A DNA stretch of 64,000 nucleotides, taken from the NCBI GenBank assembly GCA_031213475.1, contig JARUPZ010000034.1, positions 2,252,501 to 2,316,500 of the forward strand, in the 5' to 3' direction. Positions 19,689 through 31,900 of the stretch are shown piece after piece. The notes under the pieces were generated by a model. It made no database searches. It was not told where the DNA came from and saw only the letters and a list, made by a program, of their open reading frames with translations. Numbering within the stretch: the first letter of the stretch is position 1; each line of letters begins with the position of its first letter. Both the position numbers and the translations under genes were made by a program. The stretch comes from Nereocystis luetkeana (Eukaryota; Sar; Phaeophyceae; Laminariales; Laminariaceae).

Positions 19689-19902
19689 ATGGTGGCCTCA
19701 AGCGCAGCCGCCGCCGCGGTCGGTCTCCTGGCCGCCGCGGGGACCGTTTCCGTTCCCCTCGCTTCGGCGTTCGTAGCGCCTTCTGCCGTGTCGAACTCCC
19801 TTCGGGGGGTGGCTGGTATGCGGGGCGCCGCCGTGAAGGCACCTGCAGCAGCAGCGGGGACCGGGTCGAGGGTGCCGGCGAGAATGTCGACCGATATTTT
19901 CG
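19689..19902 (+). CDS. PPOX: PPOX exon 1: bipartite plastid presequence
   Basis: Residues 1-71. A hydrophobic Ala/Leu/Val signal core ends at ASAFVAP (25-31) with predicted cleavage before Phe28, then an Arg/Ala/Ser transit peptide follows. Donor TTTTCG|GTGAGT. The start is the only ATG giving a full signal peptide. Confidence 0.93.
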
Positions 19903-22900
19903 GTGAGTCTAATGCAATTGCTGTTTGCGTGTGTACGGTATATTGTAAACCAGGCATACCACGCCCTGGACGATCGACTATGGGCTTATTGCCTACCAAT
20001 AGATTCCTACTGCAGTTGGCTGTCTACTCATTAGTAGACTATTGCCGCTTTGAATTTTAACTGTTTTTTTTGTAGACGTGCCATCAACCCCAACCCCGAC
20101 CCTTCTATTTATAGTAGACAATGCCATAAACCCCAACCCCAACCCTTCTATTAATAGTAGACTACTACCTGGCACTTTTGCCGGTCACAAATGCTTCTTG
20201 GGAACTAATTTTACATCTTGAGACTGCAGTCAGTCCTAAAAGGGTTAACTTTCATGTTTTCCGTTCCGCCGGAGGATTAAAAAATATAAAATTATCATAT
20301 TTTAATCCGTTTTGACGAAACTGGACCACGCGGCCCTATGTTGTGCGGATTTCGCACCGTGTCTCTCACGTACCGCTGAGCCATGAAATGTCGCGTTCAG
20401 TTAGAGTTCTCGGGTTGGTAGACTGGAAATGTCTGGGGTATGCCGCTCTATATACGCACGAGATCTCTCAACTTTGTAGTCGAGTTGTGAGGTTGGTAAG
20501 AGTGCGAAACGTTACATCCATTAGGCGACTGTGGCAGACGGTGGAATTTTTAAGTTTCAGTACAGTTATCGGCTTGGTAAGACTGTGGCAGACTGTGGAA
20601 CGTTTCTGAGAATATTCGCCACATACGTGATCTCCCTCTACTTAGCACGCTTCTGCGTCCTACTTTTCGTGCCGCGTCTCCTCCCGTACGGCAGAGGCGG
20701 GCCCTATCGAGAAGGTGGACTGCGCCGTCGTTGGCTCCGGGATCAGGTGGGAGGGTCTATCTACGTTTGTGGTGTGTGATTGTTGCCCTCTTTCAGAAGT
20801 AGGTCGTGTCTATGTATGACTTGTGACACCTGCTACGTTGTACCTACTTTTGCCTTCTGGGGCTCCTGGCTTGAGCAGCTCTATAACTCACCGAATAACT
20901 GACAGTGCACGCCGACGGCGATAGACATACAACGGATAACATGTAAACACACTATCCAATGATGGTGTTCCAACGATAATGAGCATTATAGCTCCTCAAT
21001 TGAGGAGCCTCGCGAATCAAAAGTATTTTGGCCCAAAAAGGGTACAGTACCGCTGTCCTACAAAGCACGCGTCTTATGTACCACCACTCTGTCCCTATCT
21101 CGTCTCCTACTTGAAACAATTTGTAGCTCAAGTGCTTGTCAACTAATTAATTTCACCCCTACCTGGTACCATGGTACCAAGGGTATAGATTATTAGAAGG
21201 ACTGTTTGTGCGTTAATATTCAATACAAACGGTCGTTATATTTCGGGACAGAGTGGGCTATATTATTGTAAGGACCGTTTGTACATTAATATTCAATAAA
21301 AACGAGCTTTGTATAAAGAGACCAAGTGGTATTTCAGACCGAGGGTACGGTAAGGGGGTCGCGTTGAGGGCCATTCTGTATCAAGCGGCTTATGGCCACT
21401 TACGCGAGTGGCTTCCCTACCCATTTACAAGTCTTCTATTTTTGGTGTACCAGGTGCTTTTTTTCTCCTGCGTAAGTAGCTATTTACAAGTCTTGTGTTT
21501 TGTGTTTTTTTTCTCCCCTACTATATGGTTGAGGCTTACCGCCCCAAAGTGAGTTCACCTCCAATGCCCACGCAGTTTATCGGAAATCGACCCTGAAATT
21601 GGGCACGCGTTTTCGACGAATCCCTGCCGTGCCGTTGGTGACTGTCGTAGAGCCGACGCTATATAGCGGCGAAAATGTGTCCTGACCAACCACGGGCCTT
21701 AAAAAGCGGCCAGCAACAGCACTCGTATCCGTAAGAAGAAACGTTTTGTTTCATATTTTTTTGTTTACGAACCCGTTCCAGGTACAGTCATGTCTGTAGA
21801 AAAAATCGCGCTATTTTTCGAAGAACCTGACTCCGTAGGATCAATATGAAGTCATATTTAACGCCCAAAGTTGATCCCGTACTGACGCTAAGTAATTACG
21901 AGGCTGCGCAATATTTTGTGTACTTCTACCGCACAAACGTGCAAATGTCCACGCCATTTTTCGAGATTGACCCTAAAATACGGCACACGTGTTCTAAGAA
22001 CCCCTGCCAATCAGTTGCCGAACGGGGTGTTTTTTGTTTTTTGTTTTTTTCGCCAGATATTTTCGTTCTTGCATTCTATGGGGATATTTGGGTCTCAAGA
22101 CATCCCGAAAATCCGGCGGACTTGAAAAAGAAAACCCATTCGTCAACGGGTTGGCAGGTGTTCATACAAAAAAACACGCGACCCGAATTCAGGCTCTTAT
22201 GTCCAAAAACGGCGTTGACATTTGGACGTGCCAAAACAAATTTCAGGGTCTAAAGCGGCATGGACATTTGGACGTTTGTGGGGTGAAAGTGCAAAATAAA
22301 ATGGCGTTGCCTTGTATCAGGTACTTATTTAGTTTCAAAATGGGTTATATCAAAAAAAAAATGTGATGAAGTTTGGATCAACTTTGGGCGTTAATTGTTA
22401 ATTTGACTTGATGTTAATCCCACGGAGCCAGTTCTTGTAATAGTTGCGCGAATTTTTTTTTGCGGATATTCTTTGGAGCACCTGGAACCGGTTCGCCCAC
22501 TGAAAAGTATGAAGAAAAAAAAAGGTTCCTGCGGAGACGCCTACTGTTCCTGACCGTTTTTTTTTAAGACCCGTGGTTGGTCGCGACACCTCTTCGCCGC
22601 TAGCGCCAGCTCTAGGACCTCAATTACAAATCTGGCTATGTCGCCCTTTTAACCGCTGTTCAAGGCGGTCAGCATGGTACCACCTATGTGAAATCCGAGT
22701 AGATACTGCGCTCGGCATTCGTGGTCGGTGGACATAAAATTTGGGGTGGTAAGCCATGAACCAGCTCTTATCTATCTGCAAGTCTCGTTGGTTGTGCATT
22801 CTGTTTTTATTTCGTGATGCAACCGATCGCCGTGGAATTGTTTGCTGCGCTGCGCCAACAAAAAGAAAGCGTGAAGGTCGTTTTTCAGTTTACTTGACCC

Positions 22901-25900
22901 TTTTACTACTGTTATTAAAAGTACTGCAGTCCCATTTTGGGGACAAACCGCTCAAATTCTAAATGTGTGTCCCCAAAACGGGAATACTGCAGTCCTAAAA
23001 GGGTTGGAGTGATAATAATGGCAAGACACCATACCCCCTACCGCGGCTCAGGTCTTGAGCCGTAGGTCATTGGTCTTGCTATGTATATCACACTTGAGCA
23101 GCAGGTATTTGATATTGGTTGTACCATTTACCAGTAAGGTCATCGCTGTTACGTACCAGAGGGGATATACTCTGTCAGCAGTAGGTCATTGCTGTTACCG
23201 TATAAGACTATCACACTAGGGGGATAAGATAAAACACCCCTTAGGACGATTTTCAGACCAATTTCCTCCAAAACATGGGGGGGGGGGGACACAACAAAAA
23301 ATGGTGGCTTTGGAAAGATGTCGTCGAGAAGGCTACATAGACGAATTGCTCTTGTCGTATTCAGTACGCCCTCCCCGTTGTCGAGAAACCCAGGTTTGGA
23401 AACCGTCCAAGGGGGTGTGTTATTTTATCACCCTAGTGTGATAGTGTTATACGGTACGTACCAGAGCGCATAATACTGTGTCAGCAATGGACGCCATTGT
23501 TATCACGTACCAGGGTTTTTTTTTTTTTTTTTTTACATCACTTTTACTTTCCAGCCTAGCTCGTAGGAGGTTTACCCTCGGCGATCTTCTGGACAAGCCG
23601 TGGTCACAGGTGTCGTCCCTTCTCCCCCCCGGTACGTGCCTTTATTTTTTGTCGCGCATAGGGTTCAGCATTCCCACTGCTCGTCGATTTTCATCGAATG
23701 TAGCTAACTCACGCTCTCGCGCTTTCCGCTAATCAATTTCTTGATGCAAGAAAAAGTCCCTGCGAGCATGCACTCGGTGAGACTTGAACCCACGAAATTG
23801 ATTTTGATAGGCACGCGGACCACCTACCAAGCCACCGGGGAGGCCGACTACTGTATAACATACCAGGCATGTCAGCAGTAGGACGCCATTGTTACATCTC
23901 TCATGATATTTCATTGCTACGTGATACATTTAAGGACCGTTTTGATAGAATATTATTGTACAGACGGTGCTCGTGTCTAGGAACAGAGTGGCATCACTTG
24001 GGGAGGTTCCTAAAATAATCACGATTCGTGACTTTTTGGCATGACACTGTATCAGGATCCGTGACGCATCAGATTATGTGACGAAATAAACGGAGAAATC
24101 GCGTTTTACATGCACGTATCGTGATATTTTCTAAGAATAATTGTAAAAAATCCAATACTTCGAGTATTTTTTTAGGGTGGCGCCAACTCTCGCAGGTGGA
24201 GCACGGCCAGGCCGGGGCGGGCCGACCGCGTCCGGCCCGGTCAGTGATATGTTCAAATCACGGGCCGAAGCCTGATGGGGCCTGCGAGGTTCCAACCTCA
24301 CCCGCCGTCGGGTTGGCCCGGTCCGCGAGATTCCAATCTCACGGGTCGTCTGCCCGGCCTGACCCCTGAGACTCTCAGATAATTTCCCTTGTTCTTCGAG
24401 CTGTGGCTCCTCCTCCTCCTCCCCCTCCCGAGATTCCGAGGTCACGACGTGCACGTTAGCCCGCGCCGGGTGGTGTATTTTTTTCACGAGCGGCGTACGG
24501 AGCAGAGTCTGCCATGCCGTATGCCGGCCGTCGGATACCGTTTGTGCCCGTGGGTTGCGTATCGCCTTGATCACGCGTATTTCGAACCACGTCAAGGAGT
24601 CAAGGATCGCTTATTTTATCGATATTTTTAGGGAAAGGCTAAAAAACACAATTGGCATCATGACGTCATGAATCGTGAGTCTTTTGTTGTGGGGATCGTG
24701 ACAAAAACATCACGATTCATGGCGAAAAAAAAACTCTCTTATCGCGATTTGATGTTGTTCGGTAGGGATTGCCTTCACCAGGTACCGGTATATCCTTCGT
24801 ACCGGGTGTCTCAACAGTACGAAGGCCTTTGACGCTGCCTGCACTTGCCCGCACTTGTCAGCAATTAGGGTTACTGCGGGCTACTCTGTAATAGGTTCTT
24901 CTTGAAGACTCTCGAGGAATTACTCGAGGTATCAATGGCCTCGAGTATCTGATGTACTTGGCTTCTTTCTTGAATACACTCGAGGTATTACCCAATGCGT
25001 CGATCGATCGCGTCTCTATTGTTAATAGGAGGTATATAGAACGGTGCTCCGTCTCGAAAGGGATGCGTGATCAATGGTCAAATAAGTAACGCAAGCAACC
25101 AATGAGTCCCCCCCCCCCCCCCCCCCTCCCCCCCCACCGATAACATGACGTGCTTCACCTTGCTCAGCGGGAGCACCCTAGGGTTCTACCTCGACAAGAA
25201 AGGGGTAGACTGCCTTGTGCTGGAGGCGAGGGACGAAGTCGGTGGAAACGTCATCTCCAAGTTCAAAGATGGGTGAGTGCGGCGGGATACCCGAAGAAAT
25301 ATGTTTTCCCATACAGTGCTATTACGGGGGACCACATTAAATAGGACCTACGGTACACACAAAAACCTATCTATTTCGCTATTTTTACCAACAATAGTTG
25401 GTCCTAATTACTATGGTCCCCCGTAATAGTGGTCCCTCTATAACGCCGGTATGCGCCAGCCAACAATACCGGGACTACTTCGCACTATGTATTTCGCCAA
25501 CCGGCATTATTTACTCCGCACACGCCCACGCTGGTAAACCCCATCTGTCTAAGCCGAGCGATTCCACAGGCACTATATATAGCGAAGAACCGACACCGTA
25601 GAGGGGCCACTACTGTACCACACTCGTATTCCGAGGCCTACTGCGTACTGTGGACGGGCGGGGGGGGTCTACTAGAACGAAAATCAGGCAGTATTGCCGT
25701 CGCTACAATAGGAACTCCCGCCTCAGGATATTTTGCAAGGGCCGGTCTTATCGAGGGCAAAATAAACGAAAAAAAACGAAATGAAAAAACGAAAAACAGA
25801 AGTAAATAATACGTGATTTTTATTGGTCAAATTGTAAAAATTAAAAGTAGAGATCCCGATACCTCCGTTTTCACATTTCGTTTTTTTTAAGTCCCAGAGG

Positions 25901-28900
25901 ACTTGAAAAAACGAAATGGGTGCCAAATAAACGAAATATGGGATACTCAGGGTCGAAGAGGAACATAGGAGGAGCTCGATGCGTTGGGATGAAGTTCCGA
26001 TAAAGTTTCTACGACCGGTTGGCAAGCGCACGATGACTGAGGTAGTGCATGTGGCTGCCACGCGGCTTGTCTGCTGACGGCGCGAGAACATTTGGGTAGG
26101 GAATCACCATGGGGTGCCCTCGTAAGAAACCGGGGGATCATGAAGTGGCTGTGGCGGTATATTTTTGGACATGAGTCCCACTCAACATTCAAACGTCTGC
26201 CATCGAACTGCGATGGCCGATACACAAGTTCTAGAGCACTCCGTAGGGAGCGGGTTGGACCACAAGAACCGCCTGCTGTGGAGGGGGCCTTACGTGTGCG
26301 AGTTGTGTCTATCCACCTTCGCGGTCGAGCGCTATCGCCGGGAACCACGTGCTGTGGCGGTTGAGTCATTCCGAAAAATTGCACCGCGTAAAAATTCGAC
26401 TCGGCTTCTTATTTTGTTTCGTTTTTTTTTTCGTTTTTTTTGCCCTCGTTAGGACTCAACCTGCTGTTTTTGCGAAAAACGAAAGTCTGTTCGTTTTATT
26501 TCGTTTTTTTTTTCGTTTATTTTGCCCTCGATAAGACCGGCCCTAACTGTCGTCGCATATGCCACTGCAGGGGTAGCCCCCCGAGTTTTTCCTGGGGCGC
26601 CTCGCTCGGTTATAGTATAAGAGCTCTGAACCTCGCCCCAGAAACAGTACATGGACGCCTGCTTGCCTTGTAAGGGTAGCGCCTAAATTTCGGGGGCTCC
26701 TCTCTTGGTTGTTTATGGTGTAGGAGCTCTAAACCTTACCCAGAAACTGTATCGTACGTGAATGCATGCTTGCCTTGTGAGGGTACGTAGCGCCTAATCC
26801 TTCTGAGGGTCCTGCACTTGATTATAGTGTAGGAGCTCCGTACCTCACCCGAAAAAAATATTTAGAAAAGAGCTCCCCGATGATCAATCCCAAAGCCTCG
26901 GCGTATCACGAGTTATATTCGTAAAAACGCCACTGGAATAGATGGTATTCCAACTATATCGGGTTAATGAGCTGGGACAGTCAGAAAAATATATGGTATT
27001 CCAACGATATTGGGTTAAGGGGCTCGGCTCGGCCAGTCAGTTTTTTTTCGACCACAAAAGTGCACCCCATGTATGTCGTGGCACGCGTCTGCACCTTCGA
27101 CTTGCGTGCGTTGGCAAGGCATTTGGCGGACGCCTCAGGAAACCCGAAAGTGGACTGTCTCCCTGTTTTTGTGGCGCCGTCAAAACTTAAAAGCCCGATC
27201 GAAACTTACCTCTTAGTAGCGCTGCACTGCGCAGAAGCATGTGTTCGATTATAATTCCAGGTGTTTTGTCCCTGCAACGGGAGTGCAGTACTAAATGGTT
27301 TAAGCTTTAGTTTTCCCAATCCGCCGGAGGATGAAACACAAACGAACCAACGAGCACACGAACACGCAAAGTTTCGTACAGAAATCCCACCCCACTCTAT
27401 GGGCTGTTTTTCATTTTTTCCATTGGAACATGGGTGTGGTGTCGCGTCGTTTTCTCTTTGCGTTTATTACCCTCGGGGCGAGTGGTGCAGCTGTAAAAAG
27501 GGTAACAATTGAAAGATCAGATCAGATCAGAGATCATATACACATTTTATGACCTACAGTAGATCGTGTGGGTAGATAGGTCACTGATCTGTGTGATTCG
27601 CAAGATCTAGATCATCTTGTTCCGGGTGGGGTCTGTGTGACACGGTTCTTGAGCACGTTTTTTGCCGGGTGGGATCTTGTATTATCTGTATTGATACAGC
27701 TCTTGCACACAATCTCATAGCGCCAAATGTAGGATGTATATTATTCACGTATCAGGTATAGATCGTGATCTGCATGATCTGTCCATTGTGTGAAACGGTT
27801 CCGCTGTTGCAACGGGTACCACGGGTCAAGTTGACACACGACACCTAGTTCAAACGTGGAAGTGTGGTGTTTATTTTTTCATCAATCCGCCGGAAGAAGT
27901 TTTTTTTTCTTCAAAATGGTTGCTTAGCTCCCGCGAACTTGCCTGTTCCCGCTGCCCACGGCCCGCTTGGTTATAAACAGTTTCAGGTGGGAGGAGGGAC
28001 CCAACTCGTTCCAGCCGACGCCTTACATCATGCGAACGGCTGTCGACCTCGGCCTCAAGGTACAGAGTGGTGTTACCCACCCACGATCGGTGGCCCTGCG
28101 TGTGGTTGTTACCCCCGTGATGTGGTGATGGCAGTGGTGCGATGGCTTTCGATAGCCGGCCTTTTCTGAGACTCTGTTGAAAAGGTTATATTTCTTGGTC
28201 TTGTTATGTTCCCTGTTCTTGTTATTTTTGTTGCCGCTCTTGTTCGTGCTCTGACTCTTGCACACATATCATACTGTGGCACAGACAGATCGTCATCTGC
28301 AGTAGATCGTCTAGATCAATTAGTTCCTCACCTGCCGTTACGAGATGTTATGCAGGATCTGTACTGTACAGATCGTTCAACCAAGGAAACGTGCGCTAGA
28401 TAGCGCAGAATATACGGCTCCCACCCCACACCATGAGCTAGATCATACAGATCAGGGATCTATCTGTCCTGAAAGATCTAGATCATGAACTGTGGGAATG
28501 ATCTGTAGATGATCTGCCCGATGTGTGCATTCTTGTTGTTGCTCCTGTGTCTGTTCTTTTTGCTTGTTCTTGTTCCTTCTGATACTGTGTTTGTTAGGGC
28601 TTGGCACTGGCTTACTCCGTCAGTAGCGAATACGCCGTCGCCAAAATCAACCAGCATGCTGGATTGCAGCACTGTACGTACTGTCTCTCCTCTCTCCCCT
28701 CTCAACCCGTTACACTTTTGGTGGGTTTTCGTACTATAATATGGCGCGTTTCTCGGACGTGCACGTTAGATCAAACCTACTGGCGAATATACTGGCCTAG
28801 TCAAACAGTAGATTCTATCAGCAGAGTACATACTGTGCCGGTGCCCAGCCCTAGCTATTGTTCTTATCCCTGCTCTTGTCCTTGTCCCTATCATTTTCCC

Positions 28901-31900
28901 TTTTCTTGATAATTTTGCTGTGGGGATACTATTCTTGGCGCGGTTGCGGTGGCGAAAGAACGACCTGGTTCTGGCCGACCCCACCCTGCCGCGGTTCGTG
29001 TTCTGGAAAGGCGGCCTGTTCCCCCTCCCTTCCTCCATCAAATCAATTATCACGGACTTTTGGCTCCTCTCTTGGCCCGGTAAAATCAGGTGTGCGCCGG
29101 TTAAGGGCAACGCACTAAATATGCCTGGTAGACCTTGACCCAGCTTCCGCACACTGGTTCAAATGCGCCGTGACCCTAACCCCGACTGCCAGGGATTTTT
29201 TTTCGGAATGTGTTTTAAGATGTACGGAGGCGTTTATCAAAGTGTGGGCTATGAACCTTTTATTAGTCGAAGTCAGGCGACGTGGTGAGCACTATATATA
29301 TATATATTTATTTTTTTCATCCCATTTATTATCTTCGCACATCTTCTTCTCTCTCTCCTTCCAACTCGTAACTCAGATCCGGGGTCACATAGCAGGCTCT
29401 TTTCCCCCCTTCCCGCTACGGTACGTGCCTTCATTTTTTATCGCGAGAAGATTTCAGCATTTTCTTCCCTCGTCGACTCGCATCGAATTGTGCCTACCCA
29501 CGCTGCAAGGCGCTCTCAACAATTGAATCCTTTTTTTATTTTTGCAAATAAAGTCAGAGTCCGACCCTCCTGGGGCTCGAACCCAGGACTCAAACAAGTA
29601 GAATTCGAGGTTAACCACTTGAACCACCGGGGCGACCGGCTATATCCTGGAGAATGGTGGTGGGCAACTTTTTAACACTTGTATGCTGCGTTGCTCTATA
29701 CACTGGTGGGCAGCACTGCGCTTGGATCCGTCCTTGCTGGCGGCTGCACACACGTACCATACATAAAATCCGCATTGCTTCAACCCACCCCACTGTACTG
29801 CACTGTACCGTGCCTCGCGGTACCAGTACTACGCCACACTTCACTCTACCGCGCTGCCCTGCACTGCACTGTGCCTCACTGCTCTGCACTGCACTGCACC
29901 TGAGCTGTACCGCACTACGCTGCACGGTACCGCACCGCGCTGCACAGCCGCCGCCGCCGCAACTACTACCACCACTGCCTTGCTCTACACTGCACTGCCC
30001 TAAACTGCACAACCATTGCGCGCTGCCGTTGCTCTGCTTTGTCGTCTTGCATGCACCCTCCGCAGGGCCGGCCTCGGCGCCATCGGGCTAGTGCTGCCCC
30101 CGCCCTCCGACCACGAGGAGAGCGTCAAGGAATTCGTCACGAGGCATCTTGGCCCGGAAGCTTTCGAGAGGCTCATCGACCCCTTCGTCAGCGGGGTGTA
30201 CGCCGGCGACCCGTCCAAGCTCGCCATCAAGGCTGCCCTTCGAAAGGTGAATATCGTACGTACGTACGTAAATATTGTACGTACGTACGTACGCGCCCTT
30301 TTTTCTTTCTTTCTTTTTTTGTATCCTCCGGCGGATAGGTAGCAATAAAAAGCTCACCACTCTTGGCAGAAAAATAACACGCGTTCAGATATCAATATGA
30401 AGACCAAGCGGTCCTTATAGATATGTCCTGACTGATAACCTCTTTATAGAGCTAGGCTCCCGTTTGGGGGACAAAATAATTGGAATTAGGGCCGTTACTA
30501 CGTACCGAAGGACGTTTTGTCCTAAATTTCAAGATTTTCCTGAACTTGATTTCGCGCTTTTTTTTTTTTTTTTTTTTTTTTCAACTTCCAGATGGATAGT
30601 TTTGTTTTCTTCCAAGTTTGTGAATGCGAAGCGTTTCCCTAATGTGTTTGTTGCCCTTGGTTGAAATCCACAAAGTGTGACGGAACGGCCTCCGTGTTTT
30701 TCGTACCGAAATTCACAAATCGAGAAGATCTGGAAAATCTGGGGGGGAAAACAAATCTCAGAGAATAACGCCCCCTTCGAAGAGAATATGTGCTTATGTT
30801 CTACAGTAGTGCAGTAATAAAAGGGGTTCTGTACAGTGTTGTAATAATAGGGTTGAGGTCACCGCATGCCTTTCTTCTTCCCTGTGCAAGGTCCTCCCAA
30901 GCGCTTTTTGTTTTTTGCCCACCACAAGAAGCATCTTCGACACAAGAATCACAAGAATATACCTGATGTAAAAGGTTCCGTTTTGGGGTTATATGGTTGG
31001 CTTGAAACCCCGTGGGTGTCTCGAACTGAAACCGGAGAGAGAACACAGCTAGCGTTCAATCCTCGTACGAGCTACTACTCGTGCGCAGTCACCGGGCAAG
31101 AACGAACAACACAAGAAAAAAAGCTCGTGAAATCTATATGGAAAAAATCAATAAATAGCCAGCTCGCAAGTAACCGGGCAATTACAACACCGACCGACCA
31201 GTCCAAACGAGTTTATAGTTAGATGTGTTATAAAACTGTTTACCGAAGGGCCCAGCTAGCGACCGACCGCGCCAAACGAGTTTATAGTTATTTCTATTAC
31301 ACTATAAAACTGAGCATTTTTTTTTTGTTTTTCATGTTTTTCGTGGAGAATGTGACTATTATGTCCTGGTGTCCGCCCCCCCCCCCTTTAATATTCCAAA
31401 ATGACACCGCGGCTTCCCCCCTTTTGTCGCCCGCCGCGCTCCCGCCCAGGTGGCGCGGCTGGAAGTTCTCGGGGGACCGGGACTGGTCGATGGGGCCATC
31501 CTCAGGCTTAAGGTGAAGTCAGACATGTTATGTACCGAGAGAGCACTCTGCTGGTCGCCCGCCGTTGATGGACAAGACACGCTCGCACCTGTACAATAGG
31601 CCGTGGACGTGGCTTGTCATCCTAGTACCCCGGCTGAGATTGTATCATGCAGATCATACAGATCATTCCCACTTGATGATGTAGATAGTTCACGGCAGAG
31701 ATATTCATGATCTGTATGATCTGTATGATCTGTATGATCTAGCTCACGTTGCCGGGTGGGAGCCCCATGGTCTGCATGATCTAGGACGTGTTTCGTGGGT
31801 CGGATCTGTACCCTGCAGATCCTGCACAACCTCTCATGACGACAGGTAAGGGTCTAGATGATCCGCAGTAGATATGTCGTGATCTGTGTCTGACGTGTCT

